Numbered from the stretch's first letter, positions 20,882 to 31,188 are shown. The stretch: 64,000 nucleotides of DNA from Sarcina ventriculi (GCF_900456775.1 NZ_UAUL01000010.1:1-64000), one strand, 5' to 3'. Numbers and translations are program-made. Notes: generated by a model not told the origin, from the letters alone.

Positions 20882-20891
20882 GAAAGATTGG

Positions 20892-21500
20892 ATGTGGAAG
20901 CTGATGTCAAATTTAAACAACATAACTTCTAAAATTATAAAGGATGCAGAAGAAAAAAGAGATGAAATTTTAAATGCTGCACAAGTTGAAAGTGATAGTA
21001 TAATAGCAAAGGAAACTAAAAAGGCTAAAAATTTAGAAGTTGAGTTAATAGAAAAAGCAAAGATAGAAGCTAAAGCAAGAGAAAATAGAGTTATATCAAA
21101 TGCTAGGTTAAAGGTTAGAAATAATGAACTTAAGGCAAAGCAAGACATGATAAGCAAAGTATTTGAAAAAGCAGTTGAGAGGCTAAATAGCCTTTCAACT
21201 TTAGAATATAAAGAATATATTTTAAGAGCTTTAGATTCTCTTGATTTAGAAGGAACAGAAATTTTAATAATAAATAAAAAAGATGAAGATGTAATAAACA
21301 ATAAATTTTTATTAGATTTAAATAATAAATTAATAAGTTTAGGAAAAAAAGGTAAAATCTCTATTTTAACTAATGGTAATTTTGATAGAGGGTTTATTTT
21401 AGATAGAAATGGAATACAAATAAATAATACTTTTGAATCTTTAGTTAAATCACTAAGAAGTGAATTAGAATTAGAGGTAACTAAGGTATTATTTAATTAA
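20892..21500 (+). CDS. ntpE: V-type ATPase peripheral stalk subunit E
   Basis: 202 residues from the first ATG; an alternative in-frame ATG at 20904 (MSNLNNITSK) is about as likely. The N-terminal half is an Ala/Lys/Glu coiled coil, and the C-terminal part is a mixed alpha/beta domain ending SLRSELELEVTKVLF, as expected for subunit E, which pairs with NtpF in the peripheral stalk. It sits between ntpK and ntpC, 10 and 14 bases from its neighbours. Confidence 0.92.
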   Translation: MWKLMSNLNNITSKIIKDAEEKRDEILNAAQVESDSIIAKETKKAKNLEVELIEKAKIEAKARENRVISNARLKVRNNELKAKQDMISKVFEKAVERLNSLSTLEYKEYILRALDSLDLEGTEILIINKKDEDVINNKFLLDLNNKLISLGKKGKISILTNGNFDRGFILDRNGIQINNTFESLVKSLRSELELEVTKVLFN

Positions 21501-21514
21501 GGAGGGGGAAGTAG

Positions 21515-22519
21515 ATGGATTCAATGCAATTTCTCCAATTAATTCCTAGAATTAGAGTGTATGAAAAAAGACTTCTTGATAAATCAAAGATAGAAAGAAT
21601 GATAGATGCAAATACATCAGAGGATGCGCTTAAAGTTTTACAAGAAACTGATTATGCAGCATTTATGAATGATATAAAAAGACCAGAAGAATATGAAGTA
21701 CTTCTATCTAAGGAGTTAGTTAGATTATATGAAACTATGTATAAAGCTTCTCCTGTAAAAGGTCTTATTGATGTTATGGCAATAAAATATGATTATCATA
21801 ATATAAAGGTTTTAATAAAAGGAAAAATCTTAAAACAAGATTTTTCCAATATGTTAATACCAGTTGGAATGATAGATTCTTCTATTTTAAAAAATGCTAT
21901 TTTAGGAGATTCTCTAAGAGGTTTACCTAAACATATAGAAAAATGTATTGAGGAGATAAATAATAGGTTTGAAGAAAATAAGGATCCTCAAATTATAGAT
22001 ATAATAGCAGATAAATATTTATACGCTCACATAAATGATATAAGAAAATCTAAAGAGTTAAATGATAAATATTTAGATAAATATATAAATAGTATTATAG
22101 ATTTAAATAATATAAAGACTCTTTTAAGAGTTAAGAAGCAACAAAAGAATGTTAACTTTTTATTAGATAGTTTAGTTCCTGGAGGAACTATTGATGAGAA
22201 AAAATATAGAGCAATGTTTTTAGAAAATACAGAAAATATACCAAATCACGTATTAGGGCAATATAATTCAATTGTTAAAGAAGGAGTTATAAGTTTTATA
22301 AATACAGGTTCTGTTAGTTTATTTGAAAAGCTAATAGACAATTATTTAATGAAATTTATAAAAGAAGCCAAACTTATAACAAAGGGATTAGAGCCAGTTT
22401 TAGCTTATATGTACGCTAAAGAAAGTGAGATTAAACAGGTTAGAACTATTATGGTTGGAAAACTAAATAACATTAGCAAGGAAGTTATAAGAGAAAGGTT
22501 GCGTGATGGTTATGTATAA
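21515..22519 (+). CDS. ntpC: V-type ATPase subunit C (d-type, rotor adaptor)
   Basis: 334 residues, all helical, containing the family segments [13 protein letters not shown] and [18 protein letters not shown]. The subunit is the funnel that joins the central shaft to the K ring. AAGGAGGGGG lies before the ATG. Its 3' end overlaps the next gene by about 14 bases. Confidence 0.93.
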   Translation: MDSMQFLQLIPRIRVYEKRLLDKSKIERMIDANTSEDALKVLQETDYAAFMNDIKRPEEYEVLLSKELVRLYETMYKASPVKGLIDVMAIKYDYHNIKVLIKGKILKQDFSNMLIPVGMIDSSILKNAILGDSLRGLPKHIEKCIEEINNRFEENKDPQIIDIIADKYLYAHINDIRKSKELNDKYLDKYINSIIDLNNIKTLLRVKKQQKNVNFLLDSLVPGGTIDEKKYRAMFLENTENIPNHVLGQYNSIVKEGVISFINTGSVSLFEKLIDNYLMKFIKEAKLITKGLEPVLAYMYAKESEIKQVRTIMVGKLNNISKEVIRERLRDGYV

Positions 22520-22823
22520 AAAAGTTGCTGTAGTTGGAGATAAAGATTCTATTTTAGCTTTTAAAGCTTTAGGAATAGAGGTATTTCCAGTTGTAGAAAG
22601 TGATGAAGCAAAAAAAATCATTGATAAACTTGCACATAAAGATTATGCAATTATTTTTGTAACAGAGCATGTAGCTAAAGATATTGAAGAAACAATAGAG
22701 AGATACTCAAAACAAATGCTTCCTGCAATAATACTTATTCCAAGTAATCAAGGAAGTTTAAATATAGGAAAACAAAGAATTTCGGATAATGTTGAAAAAG
22801 CTGTAGGCGTTAATATATTATAG
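22506..22823 (+). CDS. ntpG: V-type ATPase subunit F (NtpG, central shaft)
   Basis: 105 residues from the ATG at 22506, which is seven bases after AAAGG; GTG at 22503 and ATG at 22512 are alternatives. It has the small Rossmann-like fold start [25 protein letters not shown] and a C-terminal helix. It binds subunit D in the central shaft and stimulates ATPase activity. It overlaps ntpC and ends nine bases before the annotated NtpA region. Confidence 0.92.
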   Translation: MVMYKKVAVVGDKDSILAFKALGIEVFPVVESDEAKKIIDKLAHKDYAIIFVTEHVAKDIEETIERYSKQMLPAIILIPSNQGSLNIGKQRISDNVEKAVGVNIL

Positions 22824-22840
22824 AAAGTAGGATGATAAGT

Positions 22841-24610
22841 TTGAAAACCGGAAGAATTGTAAAAGTTTCAGGACCATTAGTTGTAGCAGATTCTATGGAT
22901 GAAGCTAATGTATTTGATGTTATTAAAGTTGGGGAAAAGAAGCTTATTGGAGAAATAATTGAAATGAGAGGTGATAAGGCTTCAATTCAGGTTTATGAAG
23001 AAACATCTGGTATAGGACCTGGAGATCCAGTTATAACAACTGGAGAGCCTCTTTCAGTAGAACTTGGACCAGGACTTATGGAAGCTATGTTTGATGGAAT
23101 ACAAAGACCTCTTGACGCTTTTATGAAGGCTGCAAATAGTTCGTTTTTAACTAAGGGAGTTGAAGTTAAATCTTTAAATAGAGAAAAAAAATGGGATTTT
23201 AAACCCGTTGTTAAAATTGGAGATAAAGTAAGTGAAGGAGATGTAATTGGAACAGTTCAAGAAACTCCAGTTGTACTTCATAAGATAATGGTTCCATATA
23301 AAGTATCAGGAACAGTTAAAGAAATAAAATCAGGAAGTTTTACAGTAGAAGAGATAGTTTGTATTTTAGAAACTGAAGATGGATTGAAAGAGTTAACAAT
23401 GATGCAAAAGTGGCCTGTAAGAAAAGGTAGACCATATGCTAGAAAATTAAATCCAGTAGAACCAATGACTACAGGACAAAGAGTAATAGATACATTCTTC
23501 CCAGTTGCGAAGGGAGGAGCTGCAGCAGTTCCAGGACCATTTGGTGCTGGGAAAACAGTTGTTCAACACCAAGTTGCTAAGTGGGGAGATACAGAAATAG
23601 TTGTTTATGTTGGATGTGGAGAACGTGGTAATGAGATGACTGACGTTTTAAATGAGTTCCCAGAACTTATTGACCCTAAAACTGGTGAAAGTTTAATGAA
23701 GAGAACAGTTTTAATAGCTAATACTTCAAATATGCCAGTTGCGGCGAGAGAGGCATCCATATATACAGGAATTACAATTGCAGAGTATTTTAGAGATATG
23801 GGATATTCTGTGGCTATAATGGCAGATTCAACTTCAAGATGGGCAGAGGCACTTAGAGAAATGTCAGGAAGGCTTGAAGAAATGCCAGGAGATGAAGGTT
23901 ATCCAGCATATTTAGGTTCAAGACTTGCAGAATATTATGAAAGAGCAGGTAAGGTTGTAACTTTAGGAAAAGAGGAAAGAGAAGGGGCAATTACAGCAAT
24001 TGGAGCAGTTTCTCCTCCAGGTGGAGATATATCAGAACCAGTAACTCAATCAACTTTAAGAATAGTTAAAGTTTTCTGGGGATTAGATGCACAATTAGCT
24101 TATAGGAGACATTTCCCATCAATAAACTGGTTATCTTCATATTCATTATATTTAGATAAAATGGGAATATGGATGGATGAAAATGTATCTTCTGATTGGT
24201 CAAGTCTTAGAACAGAAGCTATGACGCTTCTTCAAGAAGAATCAAAACTTGAAGAAATAGTAAGACTAGTTGGTATTGATGCATTATCAGAAGGAGATCA
24301 ATTAAAACTTGAAGTAGCAAAATCTATAAGAGAAGATTATTTACAACAAAATGCTTTCCATGAGGTTGATACGTATTCATCTCTTAAGAAGCAATATAAA
24401 ATGTTAAAACTTGTACTTGCATTTATGCATGAGGGACAAAGAGCATTAGATGCTGGTGTTTATTTAGATAAAATATTAGAACTTGAAGTTAGAGATAGAA
24501 TTGCTAGAAGTAAATATATTCCTGAAGAAGAATTAGTTAAAATGGATGATATATTAGTTGAGTTAAAAGAATCAATAGATAAATTAATTAACGAAGGAGG
24601 GGTTATATAG
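22841..24610 (+). CDS. ntpA: V-type ATPase catalytic subunit A
   Basis: 589 residues from TTG at 22841, chosen because GTAGGATG lies six bases upstream and the product then begins [15 protein letters not shown], the family start; an in-frame ATG exists at 22832. Walker A is GPFGAGKTV, with the catalytic Glu segment GCGERGNEM, the bulge region typical of A subunits and [14 protein letters not shown]. It hydrolyses (or makes) ATP. The stop codon overlaps the ntpB start by one base, as expected for coupled equimolar synthesis. Confidence 0.96.
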   Translation: MKTGRIVKVSGPLVVADSMDEANVFDVIKVGEKKLIGEIIEMRGDKASIQVYEETSGIGPGDPVITTGEPLSVELGPGLMEAMFDGIQRPLDAFMKAANSSFLTKGVEVKSLNREKKWDFKPVVKIGDKVSEGDVIGTVQETPVVLHKIMVPYKVSGTVKEIKSGSFTVEEIVCILETEDGLKELTMMQKWPVRKGRPYARKLNPVEPMTTGQRVIDTFFPVAKGGAAAVPGPFGAGKTVVQHQVAKWGDTEIVVYVGCGERGNEMTDVLNEFPELIDPKTGESLMKRTVLIANTSNMPVAAREASIYTGITIAEYFRDMGYSVAIMADSTSRWAEALREMSGRLEEMPGDEGYPAYLGSRLAEYYERAGKVVTLGKEEREGAITAIGAVSPPGGDISEPVTQSTLRIVKVFWGLDAQLAYRRHFPSINWLSSYSLYLDKMGIWMDENVSSDWSSLRTEAMTLLQEESKLEEIVRLVGIDALSEGDQLKLEVAKSIREDYLQQNAFHEVDTYSSLKKQYKMLKLVLAFMHEGQRALDAGVYLDKILELEVRDRIARSKYIPEEELVKMDDILVELKESIDKLINEGGVI

Positions 24611-25989
24611 TGCTTAAAGAATATAAAACAGTGACAGAAGTTGTAGGACCTTTAATGGCTGTTGAAGGCGTGGAAGGTGTAAAATACGATGAGCTAGTTG
24701 AAATTGAAATGCAAACTGGTGAAATGAGACGTGGTAAGGTTTTAGAAGTTAACGGAGATAAAGCTATGGTTCAGCTTTTTGAAGGTTCTTCTGGAATAAA
24801 TCTTAAAGATACAAAGGTTAGATTTTTAGGAAAACCATTGGAACTTGGTGTATCTGAAGATATGTTAGGTAGAGTATTTGATGGAATGGGAAGACCAAAG
24901 GATAATGGTCCAGAAATAATTCCAGATAAGAGAGTTGATATAAATGGTGAGGCTATAAATCCAGTTGCTAGAAATTTCCCATCAGAATTTATTCAAACAG
25001 GAATTTCTGCAATAGATCATTTAAATACTTTAGTTAGAGGACAAAAGCTTCCAGTATTCTCAGCAGCAGGTCTTCCTCATGCAGAACTTGCAGCACAGAT
25101 AGCAAGACAAGCTAAAGTTTTAAATTCCGATTCAAAATTCGCTGTTGTATTTGCTGCAATTGGTATAACATTTGAAGAAGCAGAGTTTTTCGTTGAAGAA
25201 TTTAATAGCACAGGTGCAATTGACAGATCTGTTTTATTTATGAATTTAGCATCAGACCCAGCGGTTGAAAGAATTGCAACTCCTAGAATGGCTCTTACTG
25301 CAGCTGAATATTTAGCTTATGAAAAGGGAATGCATGTTTTGGTTATAATGACAGATATAACAAACTATGCAGAAGCTTTAAGAGAAGTATCAGCAGCTAG
25401 AAAAGAAGTTCCTGGAAGAAGGGGATATCCAGGATATTTATATACTGACCTTTCAACACTTTATGAAAGAGCAGGAAGAATAATTGGAAAAGAAGGTTCA
25501 ATAACTCAAATTCCAATTCTTACAATGCCTGAGGAGGATAAAACTCATCCAATTCCTGACCTTACAGGATATATAACAGAAGGTCAAATAATGCTTTCAA
25601 GAGAGCTTTATAAAAAAGGAATTATGCCTCCAATAGATGTCCTACCATCTCTTTCAAGACTTAAAGATAAGGGAATTGGTAAAGGAAAAACTAGAGAAGA
25701 TCATGCAGATACAATGAATCAATTATTCTCAGCTTATGCACAAGGTAAACAAGCTAAAGAACTTGCTGCAATTTTAGGTGAATCTGCACTATCAAATGCT
25801 GATAAAGCTTATGCTAAATTTGCTGAAGCTTTTGAAAAAGAATATGTTTCACAAGGATTTACAACAAATAGAAGTATAGAAGAAACATTAAAGCTTGGAT
25901 GGAAACTACTTAAGATACTTCCAAAAACAGAGCTTAAGAGAATTAGAGATGAATACTTAGAAAAGTATATGCCAGGAGATGATGAGTAG
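24610..25989 (+). CDS. ntpB: V-type ATPase non-catalytic subunit B
   Basis: 459 residues from a GTG start that shares one base with the ntpA stop. It begins [20 protein letters not shown] and has no complete Walker A ([14 protein letters not shown] replaces it), as is usual for the B subunit. It completes the A3B3 hexamer. The gene is in the normal place before ntpD. Confidence 0.96.
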   Translation: MLKEYKTVTEVVGPLMAVEGVEGVKYDELVEIEMQTGEMRRGKVLEVNGDKAMVQLFEGSSGINLKDTKVRFLGKPLELGVSEDMLGRVFDGMGRPKDNGPEIIPDKRVDINGEAINPVARNFPSEFIQTGISAIDHLNTLVRGQKLPVFSAAGLPHAELAAQIARQAKVLNSDSKFAVVFAAIGITFEEAEFFVEEFNSTGAIDRSVLFMNLASDPAVERIATPRMALTAAEYLAYEKGMHVLVIMTDITNYAEALREVSAARKEVPGRRGYPGYLYTDLSTLYERAGRIIGKEGSITQIPILTMPEEDKTHPIPDLTGYITEGQIMLSRELYKKGIMPPIDVLPSLSRLKDKGIGKGKTREDHADTMNQLFSAYAQGKQAKELAAILGESALSNADKAYAKFAEAFEKEYVSQGFTTNRSIEETLKLGWKLLKILPKTELKRIRDEYLEKYMPGDDE

Positions 25990-25992
25990 AAT

Positions 25993-26637
25993 ATGGCTCA
26001 AAAATTAAATGTAAATCCTACAAGAATGGAACTATCAAAGCTAAAGAAAAGATTAGTTACATCTAAAAGAAGTCATAAGCTTTTAAAAGATAAACAAGAT
26101 GAGCTTATGAGACAATTTATAAATCTTATTAAATATAATAATAAGATTAGAGCAGAGGTTGAAAAAGAACTTGGAGATTCTTTAAAAGATTTTGTTATGG
26201 CAAGAGCTGTTATGAGTTCAGAATTTTTAGAAGAAGCTATAGCTTATCCAAAAGAAAATATAAAGGTTGAGGTTGGAACTAAAAATGTAATGAGCGTTAA
26301 TGTTCCTATAATGAATTTTAAAAGAGAATTAGAAGGAGATGAGGGAAGTATTTACCCTTATGGATTTATGAATACCTCAGCAGAATTAGATGATGCTATA
26401 GGAAAACTTTACAGAGTGCTTCCAAAGCTTTTAGAACTTGCAGAGGTTGAAAAATCAGGTCAACTTATGGCAGATGAGATAGAGAAAACAAGAAGAAGAG
26501 TTAATGCTCTTGAATATATGACAATTCCTCAATTAGAAGAAACTATAAAATATATAAGAATGAAGCTTGATGAAAATGAAAGAGGAGCTTTGACAAGACT
26601 TATGAAAGTTAAATCTATGATAGATCAAAGGGGATAA
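25993..26637 (+). CDS. ntpD: V-type ATPase subunit D (central shaft)
   Basis: 214 residues, long antiparallel coiled coil at both ends ([32 protein letters not shown] near the start, [28 protein letters not shown] near the end). It turns inside the A3B3 head and passes torque to the ring. It is the last gene of the operon, three bases after ntpB. The ntpH and ntpJ genes of E. hirae are not present. Confidence 0.95.
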   Translation: MAQKLNVNPTRMELSKLKKRLVTSKRSHKLLKDKQDELMRQFINLIKYNNKIRAEVEKELGDSLKDFVMARAVMSSEFLEEAIAYPKENIKVEVGTKNVMSVNVPIMNFKRELEGDEGSIYPYGFMNTSAELDDAIGKLYRVLPKLLELAEVEKSGQLMADEIEKTRRRVNALEYMTIPQLEETIKYIRMKLDENERGALTRLMKVKSMIDQRG

Positions 26638-26677
26638 AAAATAGGTTTAAGGATAATTTCCTTAAACCTATTTTTTT
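26636..26677 (+). terminator. Terminator of the V-ATPase operon
   Basis: AATAGGTTTAAGGA pairs with TCCTTAAACCTATT around TAATT, with an A run before and T7 after. It begins at the ntpD stop codon. Confidence 0.92.
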
Positions 26678-26789
26678 ATAATAAAGAATAATATAAAATA
26701 CAATAAATTCAAAAAATAATATATATTTAATTATTTTATAAAATATAGTATAATTAGTATGATGTTTTATTTGATAGAGGTGAGTTAAT

Positions 26790-27350
26790 ATGCAACAAAC
26801 TATGAAATTAACAACAATAGATGAAATAAAAGCTTATTCGGATCCATATCGTTTAAAGATAATAGCATTTTTAAAAAATAATAGAGAAGAGGCTACTGTA
26901 AAACAAATTGCAGATTTTTTTGAAGAAGTTCCTTCAAAGGTTTATTATCACGTAAAAAAATTAGAAAGAGTAGGAATTGTAAAGCTTGTAAAAACTGAAG
27001 AAATAAAGGGGATAATTGCAAAATATTATTCTTTAACAGCACATGATTTTAGGATAGAAAATCAAGATATAAAGAGAAAAACAAGAGAGATTTATAATTC
27101 TCAAATATCAATGGTTATTAATGATTATTATGAAAAATCCAAAGAAAAAATTATAAGCTCAATAGAAAATAGAGATGAAGAAGATTTCAACAGTATAAAT
27201 TTAAACTTTGATGAATTATATTTAACAAAAGAAGAATTTTTAGTATTAAATAGTGAAATAAAAAACATAATAAGTAAGTATAAAGAAAAGAGAGAAAAAA
27301 CAGATGTATATCATATGTTTTCTATTTGCGCTAAAGGAGAAATAAAATAG
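26790..27350 (+). CDS. ArsR-like winged-helix regulator
   Basis: 186 residues. The N-terminal about 90 are a winged helix of ArsR type (AYSDPYRLKIIAFLKNNREEATVKQIADFFEEVPSKVYYHVKKLERVGIVKLVKT). The C-terminal part is a helical extension of unknown role, with no Cys/His metal site. It probably senses a small molecule or a membrane state. AGAGGTGAG precedes the ATG, and a -10 box TATAAT lies at 26749. Its neighbour downstream is a cell-envelope glycosyltransferase, 36 bases away, which it may regulate, but that is inferred from position only. Confidence 0.8.
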   Translation: MQQTMKLTTIDEIKAYSDPYRLKIIAFLKNNREEATVKQIADFFEEVPSKVYYHVKKLERVGIVKLVKTEEIKGIIAKYYSLTAHDFRIENQDIKRKTREIYNSQISMVINDYYEKSKEKIISSIENRDEEDFNSINLNFDELYLTKEEFLVLNSEIKNIISKYKEKREKTDVYHMFSICAKGEIK

Positions 27351-27386
27351 CTTTAAAGAAACATATGTAACTTAAGGGTGAATTTT

Positions 27387-28346
27387 ATGTTAACTTACTT
27401 GTTTATATTAATAAGTTCATTTTTAATAGTATGTATTTTAATGTTGCCTTTAATAAAACTATCTAATAAATATGGATTCACAGATAAACCTACAGGGAGA
27501 AAGAAACATGATAATCCAATATCCTTAATAGGAGGAGTTCCTATGTTTATCTCATTTTTTTTCGTTTATCTGATTTTCATAAATAAGCTTGCATATATAA
27601 AGGAATCTATAATAATTTTAATAGCCTCGACTATGGTTTTTATAATAGGATTATTAGATGATTATAATAAAACAAAATCTTTAGAATTTCCTATAACACC
27701 TAGGCTAATTATTCAAATAATAGCAGCTATATTTATATATAAGTCAGGAATAGTTTTTATAGGTTTTGCAAATCCTTTTACAGGAAATTACATAATACTA
27801 CATAAATTTCTACAATTAATACTTACAGTAATGTGGATATTTGGAGTAACAACAGTTATAAATTGGATAGATGGGATAGACGGGCTTGCTGGATCGATTG
27901 TATCAATTTCAGCTACTTCGATGTTTATAATTGCTTTGATTAAAGGAGAAAATGTTTCAGCATCAATAGCTATAGCTTTAGTTGGGATGACTTTAGGTTT
28001 TTTAATATTTAATAAATATCCTGCTAAAGTTTTTATGGGAGATTCCGGAGCTAATTTTTTAGGTTTTATTTTAGCTATTATTGCGCTAGAAGGTGCTTTT
28101 AAACAAACAACAACTCTTTCGATATTAATACCAATACTTATTTTAGGTATACCAATTTTTGATAATATATTTGTAATATTAAAGAGAATAAAAAGGAAAA
28201 AGCCAATATATAAGGCAGATAGAAGTCAAGTTCATTATAGGCTTTTAGAAAAAGGATTAAGTATTAATCAAACAGTTACATATTTGTGTGTTTTAAGTAT
28301 ATTTTTAAGTTTAATTTCAATATTAATATTTTTATTTAAATTATAA
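27387..28346 (+). CDS. MraY/TagO/WecA-family sugar-1-phosphate transferase
   Basis: 319 residues from the ATG at 27387, which has AAGGGTG six bases upstream; a GTG at 27378 lies in that ribosome binding site. About ten membrane segments. Motifs are GLLDDYNKTKS, NWIDGIDGLAGS, MGDSGANFLGF and the cytosolic HYRLLEKGLS region of the family. It moves a HexNAc-1-phosphate from UDP-sugar to undecaprenyl phosphate and starts a wall teichoic acid or other surface glycan. TagO-like function is more likely than MraY because it is not in a cell-division cluster. Confidence 0.87.
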   Translation: MLTYLFILISSFLIVCILMLPLIKLSNKYGFTDKPTGRKKHDNPISLIGGVPMFISFFFVYLIFINKLAYIKESIIILIASTMVFIIGLLDDYNKTKSLEFPITPRLIIQIIAAIFIYKSGIVFIGFANPFTGNYIILHKFLQLILTVMWIFGVTTVINWIDGIDGLAGSIVSISATSMFIIALIKGENVSASIAIALVGMTLGFLIFNKYPAKVFMGDSGANFLGFILAIIALEGAFKQTTTLSILIPILILGIPIFDNIFVILKRIKRKKPIYKADRSQVHYRLLEKGLSINQTVTYLCVLSIFLSLISILIFLFKL

Positions 28347-28427
28347 CTAAAATATTTTTTATGATGAAAAAGTATGAAATTTGTGCTTTAATATATTTAA
28401 AGAGGTTAAGAAAAGGAGAAATTTAAT

Positions 28428-28898
28428 ATGTCAGTTAAAGAGATAGTTCAATTGGGTGCACCTTGCTTAAGGAAGGTATGTGATCCTATTTTAAATATAG
28501 AAGAGGCAAAATCTATTATAAATGATTTAAAGGATACATTAGCTACGGTAGATGGAATTGGTTTAGCTGCTCCGCAAATAGGAGTAACTAAGAGAGTTAT
28601 TTATATAAATTTTGGTGATGGAGAAAATGAATATGTTCTTATAAATCCTAAAATTTTAGCAGTTTCTAAAGAGGTTCATGAAGATTATGAAGGATGTTTA
28701 AGTTATGTAATGCATGAAGGGTTAGTTGAAAGACCAATTGCAGTTAAAATAGAAACTCTAGATGAACATGGAGAGAAAAAAATATACGAAGCTCAAGATC
28801 TTTTAGCAAGATGTTTTATGCATGAAATAGATCATTTAGATGGGATAATGTATGTAGATAGGGCTAGTGAGATGTATGAATTAGTTGAAGAAGAATAG
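28428..28898 (+). CDS. def: Peptide deformylase
   Basis: 156 residues. All three motifs are present: GIGLAAPQIG, EGCLS with the metal Cys, and HEIDHLDG with the metal-binding HExxH. It removes formyl groups from nascent proteins. No methionyl-tRNA formyltransferase gene lies next to it, so its usual partner is elsewhere. AAAGGAGAA precedes the ATG. A long hairpin follows. Confidence 0.96.
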   Translation: MSVKEIVQLGAPCLRKVCDPILNIEEAKSIINDLKDTLATVDGIGLAAPQIGVTKRVIYINFGDGENEYVLINPKILAVSKEVHEDYEGCLSYVMHEGLVERPIAVKIETLDEHGEKKIYEAQDLLARCFMHEIDHLDGIMYVDRASEMYELVEEE

Positions 28899-28910
28899 AA
28901 GATAATTTTA

Positions 28911-28951
28911 AAATTCTAAGGTAAATTAAATTTATCTTAGAATTTTTTATT
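28911..28951 (+). terminator. Rho-independent terminator of def
   Basis: AAATTCTAAGGTAAAT (28911-28926) pairs with ATTTATCTTAGAATTT (28930-28945), one G-U pair, and T residues follow. Confidence 0.88.
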
Positions 28952-28968
28952 TATTAATGATAATTATA

Positions 28969-28997
28969 TTGACATAAATGGATATAAAATGTAATAT
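28969..28997 (+). promoter_or_regulatory. Promoter of the DAACS symporter gene
   Basis: Perfect TTGACA at 28969-28974. The -10 is TAATAT (28992-28997, 17-base spacer), while a perfect TATAAT three bases later would give a 20-base spacer. It shows that the upstream in-frame ATG at 28978 lies inside the promoter. Confidence 0.75.
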
Positions 28998-29043
28998 AAT
29001 AACATATAAAAATCATAGGTTTAATATGATAATGGGGGACGAA

Positions 29044-30444
29044 ATGGGAAGTAATAAATTTTTATCAGAATTTCTTATGATAACAAACGTAAAAACAATA
29101 TTATTTATTGGAATATTATTAGGTTTGTTTTATTTAATGAGAATCTTAGAAAAAAAGAAAATAAAATTTTCAAAAAGGATGTTTTTAGCGATACTATTAG
29201 GATTTGTTATGGCATTTATTATACAATTAGTTTCAGGATTTCCAAATAATCCGACAGAAATTACTTGGATAAATGAAACAACTGCATGGTTTGGTTTATT
29301 TGGTTATGGATTTATGGACTTATTAAAGATGATAACTGTGCCATTAATATTTTTCTCAATAATAAAAGTAATAATTGGAATGGAAGATGATGATAAATTA
29401 AGTAAAATCGTTACGACATCTATAGTAATGTTATTATTGACTACATTATTAGCAAGTGTTGTAGCTATAATTGTAGGTAATTTATTTAATTTAGGTACTA
29501 ATACTCAAAGTGTTTTATCAGATACAACAGCAAGAGAGGTTACATCTGTTATATCTACTTTAAGAGAATTGCTTCCTAGTAATCCTTTTAAAGCAATGGT
29601 AGAGGGAAATATAGTTGGAGTTGTTATATTTTCTAGTTTTATTGGTCTTGCTATGAGAAGACTTAAAAGAAAAGATATAAAAGTAATGGAGAGCATAGAA
29701 AGTGTAGTTATAGGAAGCTATAAAATAACAATTAGCATAACGATGAGTGTTATAAAATTTATGCCTTATGCTGTAATTGCTCTTTTGGCTAATACTATTT
29801 CACAAAAAGGGATAACTGCAATAGCTAGTGTTTTTGATTTTATAATTGCTATATATTTGAGTATATTTATAATGTTTATTATTCATTTATTTATAATTGC
29901 TTTAAACGGGTTAAATCCTATAAAATATTTAAAAAATGTTATGGAACCTTTAATTTTAGCTTTTACTTCAAGGTCAAGTTTAAGTACTCTTCCAGTAACT
30001 ATTGAAACATTAAGTAAGAATGTAGGAGTAGATGAAGGGATAGCAAGCTTTGTTGGAAGTTTAGGCTCTAATGCAGGAATGAATGGATGCGCGGCAATAT
30101 ATCCAACTCTTATAGCTATCACTTTAGGAAACATGGCTGGAATAACAATGGACTTTAGCTTTTATGCTATGCTTTTAGTAATAGTTGTTATAAGTTCGCT
30201 TGGAATTGCAGGAGTTCCAGGTACTGCGACTATAGCAGTATCTGTTGTTATAAGCGGTATGGGAATGGGAGAATATTTACCTTTAGTAGGTGCTATAATT
30301 GCCATAGATCCAATTTTGGATATGGGAAGAACTATGTTAAATGTAAGTGGTACTATGGTAGTGACAGTTAGTGTAGCTAAAAGATTCAATAAAATAAAAA
30401 AGATAATAGATGGAGATAAGAAAGAAAAAGTTATTTTAGAATAA
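29044..30444 (+). CDS. Dicarboxylate/amino acid:cation symporter (TcyP/DAACS type)
   Basis: 466 residues from the ATG at 29044, preceded by GGGGGA. The size and the region from TLPVTIETLSKNVGVDEGIASFVGSLGSNAGMNG to DPILDMGRTMLNVSGTM match the DAACS family and are closest in look to the sodium-coupled L-cystine carrier TcyP. There are about eight membrane helices and two re-entrant loops (SxSS-like SRSSLST). It imports an amino acid or dicarboxylate with cations. Assignment to cystine is by resemblance and not proved. It has its own promoter and terminator. Confidence 0.88.
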   Translation: MGSNKFLSEFLMITNVKTILFIGILLGLFYLMRILEKKKIKFSKRMFLAILLGFVMAFIIQLVSGFPNNPTEITWINETTAWFGLFGYGFMDLLKMITVPLIFFSIIKVIIGMEDDDKLSKIVTTSIVMLLLTTLLASVVAIIVGNLFNLGTNTQSVLSDTTAREVTSVISTLRELLPSNPFKAMVEGNIVGVVIFSSFIGLAMRRLKRKDIKVMESIESVVIGSYKITISITMSVIKFMPYAVIALLANTISQKGITAIASVFDFIIAIYLSIFIMFIIHLFIIALNGLNPIKYLKNVMEPLILAFTSRSSLSTLPVTIETLSKNVGVDEGIASFVGSLGSNAGMNGCAAIYPTLIAITLGNMAGITMDFSFYAMLLVIVVISSLGIAGVPGTATIAVSVVISGMGMGEYLPLVGAIIAIDPILDMGRTMLNVSGTMVVTVSVAKRFNKIKKIIDGDKKEKVILE

Positions 30445-30465
30445 AAAAGAATTAAATATAATACA

Positions 30466-30497
30466 AAAAGGGTATCTTTTTAAAAAGATACCCTTTT
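30466..30497. terminator. Terminator of the symporter gene, perfect palindrome
   Basis: AAAAGGGTATCTTTTT followed directly by AAAAAGATACCCTTTT. The central bases form the loop. It can work in both directions. Confidence 0.88.
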
Positions 30498-30504
30498 GTG
30501 TGTA

Positions 30505-30532
30505 TTGACATTAAAAAATAAAGGTATATAAT
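30505..30532 (+). promoter_or_regulatory. Copper-type promoter 1
   Basis: TTGACA (30505-30510), 16-base spacer and TATAAT (30527-30532). The segment ATAAAGGTATATAATA is shared with a second promoter at 30904. A C/G-tract operator follows immediately. Confidence 0.85.
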
Positions 30533-30539
30533 ACATATA

Positions 30540-30559
30540 TACCACCCCACGGGGGAGTA
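30540..30559. promoter_or_regulatory. CsoR-like operator 1
   Basis: TACCACCCCACGGGGGAGTA begins seven bases after the -10 box, near the start of transcription. The C4-AC-G5 dyad stands out in an AT-rich genome and resembles the C/G-tract operators of CsoR (Cu(I) repressors). The link to copper rests on the downstream copZ with the same arrangement. Confidence 0.7.
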
Positions 30560-30579
30560 GAGAATAAGGAGTTGATATC

Positions 30580-30852
30580 ATGTGTTATGGATTTGGAGGT
30601 TCAGGGGGCTTTGGCTTTGGTTTTTTAGGCTTTTTAATCACTATAATTGTTATATGTGCTATAGTTTATTTTGCCTATAAAATTTTTAGAAATAACAATA
30701 ACGAAAATAAATTTAATCTTTCTAATAAGCTAAATCTTTCTAAAAGTGATAATTTAAATAATAAGGCTTTAGAGATATTAAATGAAAGATATTCTAAAGG
30801 TGAAATTTCAGATGAGGAATATAATTTCAAAAAAAATCAAATACTAAGATAG
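30580..30852 (+). CDS. Small SHOCT-domain membrane protein
   Basis: 90 residues. A Gly/Phe-rich N-terminus leads into one membrane segment (about 15-36, FLGFLITIIVICAIVYFAYKIF), then an Asn-rich linker and a C-terminal SHOCT motif (ALEILNERYSKGEISDEEYNFKKNQI). The family is of unknown function and often accompanies metal-stress genes. AAGGAG precedes the ATG. It has its own copper-type promoter and may help the envelope response to copper. Confidence 0.85.
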   Translation: MCYGFGGSGGFGFGFLGFLITIIVICAIVYFAYKIFRNNNNENKFNLSNKLNLSKSDNLNNKALEILNERYSKGEISDEEYNFKKNQILR

Positions 30853-30903
30853 ATTTATTTTAAAATTTTAGTGTAATATTTTATTTTTATATTATATTAA
30901 ATA

Positions 30904-30931
30904 TTGACAAATAGAAATAAAGGTATATAAT
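30904..30931 (+). promoter_or_regulatory. Copper-type promoter 2
   Basis: TTGACA (30904-30909), 16-base spacer and TATAAT (30926-30931), with the same AAATAAAGGTATATAATA core as promoter 1. Confidence 0.85.
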
Positions 30932-30941
30932 AAAAATAAAT

Positions 30942-30963
30942 TACCCCCCGAGGGTGGGGAGTA
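30942..30963. promoter_or_regulatory. CsoR-like operator 2
   Basis: C6-GA-GGGTGGGG flanked by TA and AGTA. Both operators share TACC at the left and GGGGAGTA at the right. It begins ten bases after the -10 box. Confidence 0.7.
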
Positions 30964-30984
30964 TATGTAAAAGGAGAGATAATT

Positions 30985-31188
30985 ATGAAAAAAATAATGA
31001 TAGATGGAATGAGTTGTCAACATTGTGTTGCACATGTAAAAGAAGCTTTAGAAGAATTAGGAGCTACTTCAATTGAAGTGAATTTAGATGGAAAATATGC
31101 AAAGGCTGAAACTTCAAAGAATAATCAAGAAATAATTGATGCTATAGATGAAGCAGGATATGATGTTATAAGCATTGAAGAAATATAA
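30985..31188 (+). CDS. copZ: Copper chaperone-like HMA-domain protein
   Basis: 67 residues, a single heavy-metal-associated fold. The metal loop is MSCQHC with Cys11 and Cys14. The rest follows the beta-alpha-beta-beta-alpha-beta pattern and ends with EAGYDVISIEE. It should carry Cu(I) in the cytosol to a P-type ATPase. No copA or csoR gene lies in the window, so its partners are elsewhere. AAGGAGAGA precedes the ATG. Confidence 0.92.
   Translation: MKKIMIDGMSCQHCVAHVKEALEELGATSIEVNLDGKYAKAETSKNNQEIIDAIDEAGYDVISIEEI

Noticed and set aside
28978-29043. Longer N-terminus of the symporter starting at 28978
   Set aside because: That ATG overlaps the perfect -35 box and the added residues are polar, before the conserved first membrane helix.
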